From Heterocephalus glaber (taxonomy: Eukaryota; Chordata; Mammalia; Rodentia; Bathyergidae): a stretch of 64,000 bases of DNA. Below, in pieces: positions 41,601 through 45,185 of the stretch. The notes under the pieces were generated by a model. That model was not told where the DNA came from. It saw only the letters and a list, made by a program, of their open reading frames with translations, and did no database searches. A program made the translations under genes and the position numbers. Each line of letters begins with the position of its first letter. Positions within the stretch are counted from its first letter, which is position 1. The DNA is taken from the NCBI RefSeq assembly GCF_000247695.1, contig NW_004624849.1:1658698-1722697 (forward strand), given 5' to 3'.

Positions 41601-43518
41601 GAAAAAAAAGGTCAGGCTGTAAAATGTATTATCCCATTGAAGCAAAACGAGAGTGGGTGAGCACACTCCTGTGTGACAGACCCCCATACATGTGCGATTT
41701 AAAAAACCAACTAGAATCACACACCAGATCATTACTGGAACTCTGCTACTATGATAAGGAATATTTTTTCTCTTGAGTTTCCTGTGGACATGATTTCTTT
41801 GAAACAAGGCAAAAAAATCTCTATAATTAGCCTGTGAGAGACCACATGTACTTGCTGGTGGCTGTGGAGAGTCTTCCCTTTAGTATTTCAGGTTCTTTGA
41901 TGTCCAAAGATCTCATATTCCAGTGTTGCAGATGTTTATGTGACTTGTGATATTTATGAGCACTTGGTGGTGTAAAAAACCAAATCATGCAAACTGCAGT
42001 CATGAATCCAAGGCCAACTCCCAGACAGAGTCCGCTCACATAGTGGGGGAGGGGGAGGATGAGGTACGCATAGACACACGTTATAAAGAAGCCCAACGTC
42101 TTCATGGGTAATTCTGGGTGCTGCGTGGCCAAGTCCTCTTCCTCTTCACTGTCAAGAATCGTGCCATCCTCCATGAGCACCTCTGGCCTCAGAGGGACAT
42201 TGGGGGGCTTATCAACTCTACCCTCACCCTCTGTTTCCAGGTCAAAGTCTTGCGTGTACAGTTCACAAAACTCTTCATCTTCTTTGCTCACTAAGGCAGA
42301 CAAAGAGCATTTCTCTAGGACAAGAGAGCTTGTCTTCATGCCTAAATCCTTTAGGCTGCTTGCCTGGGAAACTTTAGTTTCCACCTCTTTCACAGGCTCT
42401 TCGGTGGACTTTGGGTGGTCACTCCTAGGGACATTGGAGTCACTGCTAGAGCCATCCCCCTCAGAGTCACACTCCTCTTCCTTGATGCTATAGTTGTTAT
42501 TGCTTTCCAAATGCCCGTTCAAGCTGGACAGGTTGGAGAGTTCTGAAGCACTTGAAGATAAGGCTTTGGGCCTGTGGCTGACACTTTCTTCCCCTATAAT
42601 TTTACTAAGGAGCTGAAAAGGCTCATATATGACTTCTGAAAGGCATCCTTTAGTGTCTTCAATTTTTGCCTCCATTTCGGGCACTTTAAAAAAGGAGCGA
42701 GTATCAGAGGGAGAAGTCAGAGGGGAAGAAGGTGCAGTTTTAGAATCTCCACCTGTATTTCGTGGCTGTGTGAACTGCTTGAACAGGTGTAAATTCAGTT
42801 TGGAGTCAGCTGGCTTATAGAACACAGTATCCGACTCCTGCCTGGAAGTGTCAGTAGACAGAGACTTGACTAATGTCTTCATCAAGTGCCTGTGCCTCAG
42901 GGGGTATGGGGATTCTTTTGGCTCCACCTCAATTGACAGGGACTTCACCAGGCTCCTGAAGGGCTTAGCGCTGGAGAGAGCAGAGGATGAGGCACTGGAG
43001 GAGAGGATAGGAGACTTGGAAGGAGAGGACAATGGGGAAGAGGAACTGGTTTTCTACTCAGAAAGGGATGACACACTGGGAGAGCTAGCTAAGGGCCCTG
43101 ATGATGACCCTGGAGACAGAGCCAATGGCACTGCACTTAATACTTGAGCTGCTGGAGGAGGGGATTCCAACAGCTTTACAGTGTTCTCGGAGACGGGCAA
43201 AATAGCAGGGGCCTGGGATACGGACAGTCCATCTGCCACAGTGGGTGAGGCAGCAGGGCCCGCGGGGTCATGGCCACCCTGGGGTTCAAGATAGAGGTCT
43301 TCCTTGGCTTCAAGCCCTGTTACAATGCTTTGGTCATCCAGCCCCTCCTCAAGGTATTCCCTGAACTCCTCCTCTTCTTCCTCCTCCTCCTCCCCCGATG
43401 CTGAGAAGTGAATGGCGATGGTGTCTCGGGACACAGACCTCTGCACGTGCACTTTGGGGGCTGATGGTTTTGGCATGTCAATGGTTTTCTCGGCATGGCA
43501 ACCATTCAGACTTGTCAT
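3199..43518 (-). CDS. TEX2: TEX2 (testis-expressed 2), spliced, partial at the C-terminus; start codon to exon 8
   Basis: Seven coding exons on the minus strand join in phase to give about 935 residues that follow mammalian TEX2 closely. Joined segments, in gene order: 43518-41878, 29889-29689, 28122-27786, 23986-23739, 18233-18087, 12607-12508, 3331-3199. TEX2 is an ER membrane protein with an SMP (lipid-binding) domain, related to yeast Nvj2, and acts in lipid transfer at ER contact sites (family knowledge). Visible parts: acidic/Ser-rich N-terminus (1 to about 470), membrane hairpin (about 475-516), PH-like region (about 548-800), SMP domain from about residue 815 onward. The rest of the SMP domain and the C-terminus, about 190 residues, lie left of the window. 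As written the gene has an in-frame TAG at codon 155 and a GG donor after exon 2, so the reading frame is not fully open. Gene identity is near certain; functional status is not. Confidence 0.95.
3413..3564 (+). mobile_element. B1-type SINE
   Basis: Full-length with two GCCAGCCTGG/CTACAC-type units and GAGACCCTGTCTCAAAA, then an A tail passing into TATATA. Confidence 0.92.
4322..4408 (-). mobile_element. ID-like SINE
   Basis: T-run tail then CACCGGGGATTGAACTCAGG and GAGCTAAATCCCTGGC. CTACACTAATTTTT and CTACACTGATTTTT flank it as a target duplication. Confidence 0.9.
5052..5190 (-). mobile_element. B1-type SINE
   Basis: GAGACAGGGTCTTGCTATG, duplicated GGCCTTGAACTCA units, CTGGAATTACAGGTGTGTGC. 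Confidence 0.92.
5822..5908 (+). mobile_element. ID-like SINE, young type
   Basis: GGGCCAGGGATTTAGCTCAG with A box, GAGTTCGATCC B box and GGTACCAAAA tail. AAGCCTACCCACAAGG is duplicated on both sides. Confidence 0.95.
5973..6091 (+). mobile_element. B1-type SINE, single-unit (short) form
   Basis: CTTGTAATCCCAGCTGCTTG, GGAGGCTAAGGCAGGAGG and GAGACCCTGTCTCAAAA, lacking the internal duplication. Confidence 0.85.
6096..6155 (+). mobile_element. ID SINE, older, partial
   Basis: GGCTGGGGCTATAACTGTAA, GCTCAGTGGCAGAGCACCCC, GGGTTCAATCACCC. It sits between two B1 copies. Confidence 0.65.
6158..6288 (+). mobile_element. B1-type SINE
   Basis: AGCCTAGCATGGTGGCGCAC, GAGGCAGGAGGATCGCCAG, AGACCCTGTCATAAA. 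The second unit is shortened. Confidence 0.9.
6494..6572 (+). mobile_element. ID-like SINE, young type
   Basis: GGCCGGGGATTTAGCTCAGT, TTTGATCCCTGGTAC, A tail. AAAGAAGTTGAG flanks both ends. Confidence 0.95.
8260..8500. repeat. MIR-like fragment(s)
   Basis: GAGCACTTCACACATGTTTA with AGGAAACTGAGG fits an old minus-strand MIR piece. TGGGCAAGTTACTTCATCTG near 8470 fits a plus-strand piece. Both are diverged. Confidence 0.4.
8620..8698 (-). mobile_element. ID-like SINE
   Basis: TGTACCGGGAATTGAACTCA through ATCACTGGCC. CTCTATTAAG is repeated on both sides. Confidence 0.93.
9394..9560 (-). repeat. MIR element
   Basis: The plus strand shows the reverse complement of a MIR core: CAGTGCTTACAGAGTACC, CAGGTGCTGTTTGAAGTGC, ATATTAACTCATGTAATCTC and ATTTGAGAGGTGAGGAAA. 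Confidence 0.7.
9928..10130. mobile_element. MER2-like (Tigger-related) DNA transposon relic, internally deleted
   Basis: Its two ends resemble MER2: GGTCCCATAAGATTGTAT and a CATCATTAAGTGATGTATGA terminus, with TTTGTGTAAGCAAACTCTAT inside. It is about 200 bases, shorter than the full element as I remember it, so the middle looks deleted. Orientation is left open. Confidence 0.6.
10235..10256. repeat. Short (CT)n run
   Basis: CT repeat directly left of a minus-strand B1. Confidence 0.9.
10262..10405 (-). mobile_element. B1-type SINE
   Basis: TTTGAGACAGGGTTTCACTA through GTGGGATTACAGGCGAGTGC. Confidence 0.92.
10794..10879 (-). mobile_element. ID-like SINE, young type
   Basis: TTGGTACGGGGGATTGAACTC to GAGCTAAATCCCTGGCC. 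TTATTTACTTTT flanks both ends. Confidence 0.94.
11719..11773 (-). mobile_element. ID SINE, older, shortened
   Basis: TAGTACTGGGGATCAAACCC, CTCTACCACTAAGCTATAT and CCAGTCC. Confidence 0.7.
11798..11894 (-). mobile_element. B1-type SINE, short form
   Basis: TGAGACACAGTCTAATTGC to GGATTACAGCTGTGTG. Diverged and without the duplication. Confidence 0.75.
12059..12175 (+). mobile_element. B1-type SINE, short form
   Basis: GGACTGGTGGTGCACTCCTG, GAGGCTGAGGCAGGAGAATC, GAGACCCTGTCTCAAAA. Confidence 0.88.
12185..12345 (+). mobile_element. B1 short form followed by older ID piece
   Basis: The B1 part (to about 12290) has ACAGGCATAGTGGCACATGC and CTCTGTCTCAAAA. The ID part has TCTAGCTCAGTGAAAGGGCC and GGGTTTGATCTCCAGTAC. 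This B1-then-ID order recurs at 5973-6155, 24129-24310 and 33971-34265. Confidence 0.7.
12508..12607 (-). CDS. TEX2: TEX2 exon 7 (residues 859-892), SMP domain
   Basis: This exon is 100 bases. The acceptor is TTTCTCCAG/CTCCC and the donor CCAAG/GTAATT, leaving phase 1. It encodes LPYFMNELTLTELDMGVAVP then KILQAFKPYVDHQ. This matches the SMP strand-helix unit with the conserved ELDMG and PKI. It is too short for a typical open-frame search and was found by extending the gene. No lesion is visible. Confidence 0.93.
13079..13173 (+). mobile_element. ID-like SINE, young type
   Basis: GGGCCAGGGATTTAGCTCAG, GTTCGATCCCCAGTACCC, 19-base A tail. AAAATCCT flanks. Confidence 0.94.
13181..13248 (+). mobile_element. 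ID-like SINE, lacking the B box
   Basis: GGGCCAGGGATGTAGCTCAG to GCAAGTGCAAGG then directly TACCAG and an A tail. About 17 bases including the B box are missing. AAATCCTTGA flanks both ends, next to the copy at 13079. Confidence 0.9.
13818..13974 (-). mobile_element. B1-type SINE
   Basis: TTGAGACAGGGTCTCACTAT to GTGTGCACCACCATGCCC, with the duplicated middle. Confidence 0.92.
14234..14380 (-). mobile_element. B1-type SINE
   Basis: TTGAGAGAAGGGCTCACTGT to TGCACCACCACATCTGGC. Confidence 0.9.
14390..14476 (-). mobile_element. ID-like SINE
   Basis: TTCAGTACCAGGGATCGAAC to CTGAGCTAAATCCCAAGCC, next to a same-strand B1. Confidence 0.92.
15853..15937 (-). mobile_element. ID-like SINE, young type
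   Basis: TTGGTACTGGGGATCGAAGT to AGCTAAATCCTTGGCCC. CCAGGCACTT/CCAGGTACTT flanks. Confidence 0.94.
16307..16470 (+). mobile_element. B1-type SINE
   Basis: TTGAGCGTGGTGGTAGATGT, duplicated CCTTGGCTACACAGTGAG/CCTGGATTACATAGC units, CAAAA-rich tail. Confidence 0.92.
16997..17130 (-). mobile_element. B1-type SINE
   Basis: AGTAGGGTCTCACTGTGTAG to GGGATTACAGGCATCCAC. Confidence 0.9.
17328..17404 (-). mobile_element. ID-like SINE with TTTA-repeat tail
   Basis: TTGGTACCGGGGATTGAACC to TAAATCCCTGGGCCC. The tail has become TTTATTTATTTA (17310-17328). AAAACTTATTT flanks. Confidence 0.93.
17827..17871. repeat. (CA)n microsatellite
   Basis: A pure AC/CA run of about 22 units followed by GTGTGTG. Confidence 0.98.
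18087..18233 (-). CDS. TEX2: TEX2 exon 6 (residues 810-858), start of the SMP domain
   Basis: This exon is 147 bases, phase 0 at both ends. The acceptor is TTTTGCCAG/TTGCC and the donor AAG/GTATTG. It encodes LPEASPSEEEEQEAWVNALL, GRIFWDFLGEKYWSDLVSKK and IQMKLSKIK. The EAWVNALLGRIFWDF motif is the characteristic opening helix of the SMP lipid-binding domain (family knowledge). No lesion is visible. Confidence 0.95.
19573..19639 (-). mobile_element. ID-like SINE
   Basis: CTGTACCGGGGATTGAACTC to CTGAGCTACATCCCCAGC. AGCTACATGTGTCAGTTCTG and AGCTACATGTGTCAATTCTG lie on the two sides. Confidence 0.92.
19751..19840 (-). mobile_element. ID-like SINE, young type
   Basis: 16-base T tail, GGTACCAGGGATCGAACTC to AAATCCCCAGCCC. 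TGTCCAACCAGTTTT flanks both ends. Confidence 0.96.
19989..20075 (-). mobile_element. ID-like SINE, young type
   Basis: GGTACCAGGGATCAAACTCG to AAATCCCCGGCCC. AGTTGTACAGGTTTTT flanks both ends exactly. Confidence 0.96.
20780..20925 (+). mobile_element. B1-type SINE
   Basis: GCTGGGCACGGTGGGAATCC, GTTCGAGGCCAGCCTGGGCT, GACCCTGTCTCAAAAC. Confidence 0.9.
20928..21010 (+). mobile_element. ID-like SINE
   Basis: GGGCTGGACCAGAGATTTAG, CTCAGTGGTTCTGCCACCTG, TTCAATCTCTGGTACC. AAAGACCA flanks. Confidence 0.92.
21577..21672 (+). mobile_element. ID-like SINE, young type
   Basis: GGGCCAGGGATTTAGCTCAG, TTCGATCCTCAGCACC, A tail of about 20. AAGAAATGAAATCAT flanks both ends. Confidence 0.96.
21690..21823 (+). 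mobile_element. B1-type SINE inserted at the ID target duplication
   Basis: AACCAGGTGTGGTGATGCAC, GAGGCTGAGGCAGGAGG, TCTCAAAA and a pure A tail of about 26. AATCATCCCT flanks both ends. Confidence 0.95.
22520..22660 (+). repeat. MIR element
   Basis: AGCAGCTGTGTGTCTAAGCT, ACTTAACCTCTCTCAGG and CATAATGGAGAAG follow the MIR core order. Confidence 0.6.
22960..23650 (+). repeat. L2-like relic, split by a B1
   Basis: A C/T-rich text with CTCCTCAAAGAGCCCCTCAC, GAGTAGAGCACAAACTCCC and GTCAGGACCCTTCTATCTTG resembles L2 3' ends. A B1 at 23213-23361 interrupts it, flanked by CAGCCACATT. Assignment is tentative. Confidence 0.45.
23213..23361 (-). mobile_element. B1-type SINE
   Basis: TTTTGAGACAAGGTCTTGCT to GTGTGCACCACCATGCCC. 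CAGCCACATT flanks. It splits an L2-like relic. Confidence 0.93.
23739..23986 (-). CDS. TEX2: TEX2 exon 5 (residues 727-809), linker between PH-like and SMP domains
   Basis: This exon is 248 bases. The acceptor is GCTCCAG/GCCC and the donor AAG/GTAAAG. It enters with two bases that complete codon 727 (G/GC, Gly). It encodes PLPTHSRHSSPSGHLTHSHS, GSVEEIMTQPKQKELVGSVR, QKMLLDYSVYMGRCVPQ and the end SSPTAGKK. The segment is Ser/His-rich with a conserved helical stretch (MLLDYSVYM). It ends in phase 0 and joins in frame to exon 6. Confidence 0.94.
24129..24310 (+). mobile_element. B1 short form followed by older ID piece
   Basis: The B1 part has GGCTGGGCAAGGTGGCAC and GAGACTTTGTCTCAAAA. The ID part (from about 24256) has TATGTAGCTCAGTGCAAAGG and GGGTTCAATCCCAGTAC. 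Confidence 0.75.
24389..24477 (+). mobile_element. ID-like SINE, young type
   Basis: GGGCCAGGGATTTAGCTCAG, CGAGTTTGATCCCCGGTATC. GTTATACAAGT flanks both ends. Confidence 0.95.
24650..24790 (+). mobile_element. B1-type SINE, 5'-truncated
   Basis: GATGCATGCCTGTCATCCTA, two GCCAGCCTGGGCTACAC/CTACATAGTGAG units, GACCCTGTCC and A tail. Confidence 0.88.
25555..25630 (-). mobile_element. ID SINE, older type
   Basis: TGGTGCTGGAGACTGAAGCC to CCTGAGCTATAACCCCAGCC. TTACTACTAGTTT/TTACTAGTTT flanks. Confidence 0.75.
25696..25735 (-). mobile_element. ID SINE fragment
   Basis: AAGGTACTGGGGATCAAAAC, CAGGGCCTCACAT only. Confidence 0.5.
25745..26085. mobile_element. Old hAT-like (MER3-type) DNA transposon relic
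   Basis: Blocks AGTAGCCACATGAAAAAGG, AAACATCATTTCAACAAGTAG, CACATTTCAAGTGCTCATC and TGGCCACTGTACTGGACTG are in an order I associate with an ancient MER3-like repeat. Family assignment is from memory and uncertain. Confidence 0.45.
26150..26719 (+). mobile_element. MLT1-type LTR (ERVL-MaLR), split by a B1
   Basis: It carries the hallmark blocks CTCAGAATGTGACCTTATTT, GGTCATACTGGAAGTAGGGT, ACACCTTGATTCTGGACTTC and TTTAAGCCACCCAGTTTGTGG in the right order. A B1 at 26331-26478 interrupts it. It is an old, solitary non-coding LTR. Confidence 0.85.
26331..26478 (+). mobile_element. B1-type SINE inside an MLT1 LTR
   Basis: AGCTGGGCATGTTGGTAATC, GAGGCTGAGGCAGGAGGATC, ACTCTGTCTTTAAAAA. Confidence 0.9.
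26985..27160 (+). repeat. L2-like relic
   Basis: AAAAAGCCTTTCCTAATAAT, then GGGGCCGTTTTTCTCTATCA and AGGCACAGTACC, fits the L2 3' end. Confidence 0.45.
27404..27476 (-). mobile_element. Old ID SINE, diverged
   Basis: TTGGAATTAAACTCAGGGTG, GCTCTATCACTGGCCTACAC, CCCCAGTTC. Confidence 0.5.
27786..28122 (-). CDS. TEX2: TEX2 exon 4 (residues 615-727), PH-like region
   Basis: This exon is 337 bases. The acceptor is TTTATAG/ATTTAT and the donor CCAG/GTAATG, leaving phase 1. It encodes IYLVPKSLARKRIWNKKYPI, then a Lys/Glu/Pro-rich insert (DKETSEEKPPAERELGSEDP) and FGRTGREKEEWFRRFILASK, the conserved helix that closes the PH-like fold. Compared with human TEX2, one Asp is missing in the RQDF segment (near 28032-28046), an in-frame one-codon deletion. 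No other defect is seen. Confidence 0.95.
28538..28619 (+). mobile_element. ID-like SINE, young type
   Basis: GGGGTCAGGGATTTAGCTCA, AATCCCTGGTACCAAAA. AAAATAAACTTACACA is duplicated on both sides. Confidence 0.96.
28758..28906 (+). mobile_element. B1-type SINE
   Basis: GCTGGGTATGGTGATGCATA, two GCCAGCCT units, GAGACCCTGTCTCAAAA. A long A-rich stretch to 29066 follows. Confidence 0.9.
29067..29212 (+). mobile_element. B1-type SINE
   Basis: GGCCAGGTGTGGTGGCATGT, duplicated middle, GACCCTGTCTCAAAA. Confidence 0.92.
29689..29889 (-). CDS. TEX2: TEX2 exon 3 (residues 548-614), start of the PH-like region
   Basis: This exon is 201 bases, phase 0 at both ends. The acceptor is ...CATTAG and the donor AAG/GTGAGC. 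It encodes GWMNEIYNYDPETYHATLTH, then FVRLEGGTLRLSKP and the end DLSDSK. These motifs directly follow the membrane hairpin in TEX2 and begin the pleckstrin-homology-like cytosolic region (family knowledge). The first codon GGA (Gly) confirms that exon 2 must end exactly after AAG at 41878. No lesion is visible. Confidence 0.95.
30128..30152. repeat. (TATG)n microsatellite
   Basis: A short TGTATG-type repeat adjoining a T-rich run and a minus-strand SINE. Confidence 0.85.
30170..30249 (-). mobile_element. ID-like SINE
   Basis: TTGGTACTGGGGATTGAACTC to GATCCCCAGCCC. TAATGGCCACTATCCTA and TAATGGTCAATATCCTA lie further out. Confidence 0.93.
30513..30658 (-). mobile_element. B1-type SINE beside the gap
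   Basis: TTTTGAGACAGGGTCTCACT to GTGTGCCACCATGACC. Confidence 0.92.
30718..31237. other. Assembly gap (520 N)
   Basis: This is a run of N in TEX2 intron 2. It follows a T/A-rich low-complexity stretch (30661-30717) next to a minus-strand B1, which probably explains the failed assembly. Open frames crossing it are artefacts. Confidence 0.99.
31806..31915 (+). mobile_element. B1-type SINE, 5'-truncated
   Basis: TTGAGGCAGGAGGACTGCTG, two GCCAGC units, GACCCTGTCTCAAAA. Confidence 0.85.
32417..32512 (+). mobile_element. ID-like SINE, young type
   Basis: GGTGGGGATTTAGCTCAGTG, TTTAATCCTCAGTATCC, A tail. AAAGAATTTG flanks. Confidence 0.93.
32592..32640. repeat. (TG)n microsatellite
   Basis: A TG run with GCG and TATG interruptions. 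An old ID SINE follows on minus, so it may derive from that SINE's A-rich tail. Confidence 0.97.
32641..32711 (-). mobile_element. ID SINE, older type
   Basis: ACTGGAAATTAAACACAAAG, GCATGCTAGGCAAGTGCTCT, AAGCTACATCACCAGTCC. Its left side is the TG repeat. Confidence 0.75.
32841..32922 (+). mobile_element. ID SINE, older type
   Basis: AGGGTCTGGGTGTAGCTCAG, TGGTAGGGCACTTGCCTAGC, GTTCTATCCCCAGAATCAC. Confidence 0.8.
33348..33481 (+). mobile_element. B1-type SINE
   Basis: CTCAGGCATGGTGGTGCACG, GAGACCAGCCTGGGTTATG, GACCTTGTCTCAAAA. Part of the left half is deleted. Confidence 0.88.
33971..34090 (+). mobile_element. B1-type SINE, short form
   Basis: ACCCAGACATGGTAGTTTAT, GGAGGCTGAAGCAGGAGGAT, GAGACCTGTCTCAAAT. 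Confidence 0.82.
34104..34193 (+). mobile_element. ID-like SINE, young type, inserted between a B1 and its ID partner
   Basis: GGCCGGGGATTTAGCTCAGT, GTTTGATCCCCGGTAACC. AATTATAAAA flanks both ends. Confidence 0.94.
34203..34265 (+). mobile_element. ID SINE, older, partial
   Basis: AGGGTGAGGATGTGCCTCAG, TTGGTTCAATCTCCCATAC. Confidence 0.65.
34528..34610 (-). mobile_element. ID-like SINE, young type
   Basis: TTGGTACCGGGGATCGAATT to GCTAAATCCCTGGCC. Confidence 0.93.
35220..35330 (+). repeat. MIR-like fragment
   Basis: The TTGGGTCAAAATCGTGCTTT, ACCACTTGCCAGTTATAAGC order fits an old MIR. It is weak. Confidence 0.4.
35520..35740 (-). repeat. MIR element
   Basis: The reverse complement of a MIR core is seen: TAGTAGCTGGCATTTAAGC, CCCAGGTACTTCCAGTACAT, GAGACGAGGTAAGTGATTTG and GGACTTGAACCAGGTC. 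Confidence 0.6.
35750..35935 (+). repeat. L2-like relic
   Basis: CTTCCAGGAAGCCTCCCTTC, ACACTCCATAGAACAGAG and AACAAATGTTTGTTGATTAA follow the L2 3' end order. Confidence 0.55.
36100..36179 (+). mobile_element. ID-like SINE, young type
   Basis: GGGCCGGGGATTTAGCTCAG, GAGTTCGATCCCCAGTAC. AGAACCT flanks. Confidence 0.95.
37756..37841 (+). mobile_element. ID-like SINE, young type
   Basis: GGGCCAGGGATTTAGCTTAA, GAGTTCGATCCCTGGTACC. AAAAGTCACT flanks both ends. Confidence 0.95.
39386..39505 (+). mobile_element. B1-type SINE, short form
   Basis: CCAGGCATGGTGGCACACAC, CCAGCCTGGACTACATAGCG, GACTCTGTCTCAAAC. Confidence 0.9.
39552..39634 (-). mobile_element. ID-like SINE
   Basis: CTGGTGCGGGGGATTGAACT to GCTAAATCCCCGGCCC. 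GATTTTATATTTCTT flanks both ends. Confidence 0.95.
40251..40329 (+). mobile_element. ID-like SINE, 5'-truncated
   Basis: It starts within the A box (TTTACTCAGTGGTGCCACTG), then GAGTTCGATCCCCAGTACC and an A tail. GTAG(T/C) text flanks. Confidence 0.9.
40366..40800 (-). mobile_element. MaLR-type LTR relic (MST/MLT1-like)
   Basis: The plus strand reads TTCTGTTGCTGTAACAAAAT, AGAAAAGAGGCTTATTTAGC and CAGCTCACAGTTCTG. Later it reads CCTTCATGAGGGTGTAGACC and TTCTCAATACCATCATATTG. This order fits the reverse complement of an MST/MLT1-class LTR, so the element is on minus. It is diverged and non-coding. Confidence 0.6.
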
Positions 43519-43543
43519 TTCCGGCTTCACAAGGGCTCAGGCT
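41878..43543 (-). CDS. TEX2: TEX2 exon 2, first coding exon (residues 1-547), with in-frame TAG and altered donor
   Basis: The acceptor is ...TTTTCACAG just above 43543 and 25 bases of 5' UTR precede the ATG at 43516-43518. That ATG matches the known N-terminus (MTSL...HAEKT...MPKPSAP). Residues 43-51 are a Glu run, followed by a long Ser/Pro-rich low-complexity region with conserved blocks such as FKQFTQPRNTGGDSK and LSEVIYEPFQLLSKI. Residues about 475-490 (LGFFITCVYAYLILPL) and 496-516 (SGLCLGVGLGFMTAVCMIWFF) form the ER membrane hairpin. The exon ends with EPEILK at 41878. Oddities: codon 155 (43054-43056) is TAG where mammalian TEX2 has Gln (CAG), and the base after the first intronic G is G rather than T (41876). 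Read-through at the broken donor would add 16 residues and stop at 41827-41829. The long open frame seen antisense here (42104-42493) is a shadow. Confidence 0.95.
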
Positions 43544-44069
43544 CTGTGAAAACAAGGAAAACAGAAGTTAGAGAGTACTTTCTCCATGGGAGACACTGCC
43601 ATTTGCAGAGAGGAGCCCAGATGAAACTCAGTTTAAATTGTGGTTATGCTTTTGCTTGGCAGATGTCCCAGTTTTACACTTCAATAGGCTTAACGGTTTC
43701 ATTTTCACTAGATAAAATTCCAGTTAGGTATTCTTTTATGAGCAAACCACACGCCAGTGTTATAAATGCCATACAATTTGTCTTACTTCACAACATCTGA
43801 ATAAACATTTCCTTCTTTGATTTGAACTGGCTCTTTTCTATCAATGATCCTATAATGCAAAGCCCTGAAGAACCTGAACAATAGGTATTACCAAAAGTCC
43901 AACAGCATAAAATGCAGTATCCTAGTGATTTTAAGGATTTTGGAACAAAAAATCTCATCAGTGGTCTTCTGGCTATAAAAGCTAACCCAGAACAAATATT
44001 GTTGCCAAGCAATTTTCATAGCAATCTTAACAATTTGGCTTGTTTTTCCCACTAGCACTCATACTATCT

Positions 44070-44187
44070 TTTTTTTTTGAGACAAGGTCTTGCTCTGTAA
44101 TCCAGGCTGGACTCAAACTTGCAGCAATCCTCCTGCCTCAGCCTCCCGAGTGCTGGACTACAAGGTGTGCACCACCAAGCCTGGCTT
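44070..44187 (-). mobile_element. B1-type SINE, short form
   Basis: TTTGAGACAAGGTCTTGCTC to GTGTGCACCACCAAGCC. TCATACTATCT flanks both ends. Confidence 0.93.
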
Positions 44188-44362
44188 CATACTATCTAGC
44201 CATTGCAAGTAAGTGGCAAAATATTCAAAGGTGGAAATTTGTAAACTAACTGCCATAACCTGTTGGCTTCTTTATTCTTCAAATGACAAGAACCATAAGG
44301 CTGGGTATTTAGGAGGCCATGAAGATATAGCCATGTTCTTTTTTCTTTCTTTCTTCTTTTTT

Positions 44363-44396
44363 GGTGGTACTGGGAATTGAACTCAGGGCCTTCACA
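44363..44396 (-). mobile_element. ID SINE fragment
   Basis: GTGGTACTGGGAATTGAACT, CAGGGCCTTCAC only. It is followed by a B1 in reverse. Confidence 0.55.
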
Positions 44397-44417
44397 CCAA
44401 GCTAATTATTTTTATTT

Positions 44418-44515
44418 TTTATTTTGAGATAGGGCCTCCCCAAGTCACTTGAAACTTGAGATCCTTCTGCCTCAGCCTCCCTGTGGGCTGGAATGATAGG
44501 CATGCACCCCAACAT
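44418..44515 (-). mobile_element. B1-type SINE, short form, diverged
   Basis: TTTTGAGATAGGGCCTCCCC, CTGCCTCAGCCTCC, AGGCATGCACC. Confidence 0.7.
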
Positions 44516-45084
44516 GTCATGTTCTAAGGTTTCAGGATAAAGCAAATTCATTACTTTAACAGCAAGAAAATAAAATATCAATGCTGTAGTCTACCATCAA
44601 TCAAACTCTAAGACATGCCGTAACTCTTTGAAGACACGAGACATGCAAACCATGTGGTCTGCTCTTTTAGAGCTTAGTAGGTAGCTGGAGAGAAGAGAGA
44701 CACTTGAAATATGCGGAGCAAAACAGAAGTCACCATTCATGTACAGCCCATTCACTGGGTACCAGGCATCACATGAGGCTTCACAAGATGGGAATTAACT
44801 CTACAATCAGGACATAAACCTATCAAAAGAATAAAGCAAATGTGTGGACCTTAGGGGTCCCAAGGACCAATGTGGGAGGTAAGACACTCACTCCATCTTC
44901 TAAACTGATGGGTAGGTGACAGAAAAATGGGCATGATTCAGAGAAATGAAGGGACAGGGCATGAAGATGAGTGTGGACATGGTACGATCAGTCACCTGAG
45001 TCTATTCTTTGCATCCAGGACAGAAGGTGGTTGTCAAAGTACAGGAGAGAGATCATGGGCAAGTGAAAAGAGGACCTGCCATGG

Positions 45085-45185
45085 GACCTGTCAATAGGGC
45101 TCCTTTCGCAGCTGACTGTGGGAGCTTGAACAAATCATATCTCTGGGCCTCAGCATTTTCATGTGGGAAATGAGAGATCTGGGAT
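45085..45185 (+). repeat. MIR-like fragment
   Basis: GAGCTTGAACAAATCATATC and TCTGGGCCTCAGCATTTTC fit a MIR core. Diverged. Confidence 0.45.

Larger units (their letters stand above)
29890..41877 (-). other. TEX2: TEX2 intron 2 (about 12 kb, contains an assembly gap)
   Basis: This intron lies between exon 2 and exon 3. The acceptor at the exon 3 side is a normal AG, while the donor at 41877-41876 reads GG. It contains a 520-base gap, SINEs, MIR and L2 relics and a MaLR LTR. The stretches 31240-31800, 31920-32410, 32930-33340, 33490-33970, 34620-35210, 36180-37750, 37850-39380, 39640-40250 and 40810-41870 hold nothing I recognise. The block 37850-39380 is AT-rich and looks unique. Confidence 0.85.

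Noticed and set aside
42104..42493. 129-codon plus-strand frame
   Set aside because: It is antisense to conserved TEX2 exon 2 and Ser-rich only because the coding strand is acidic and Ser-rich.
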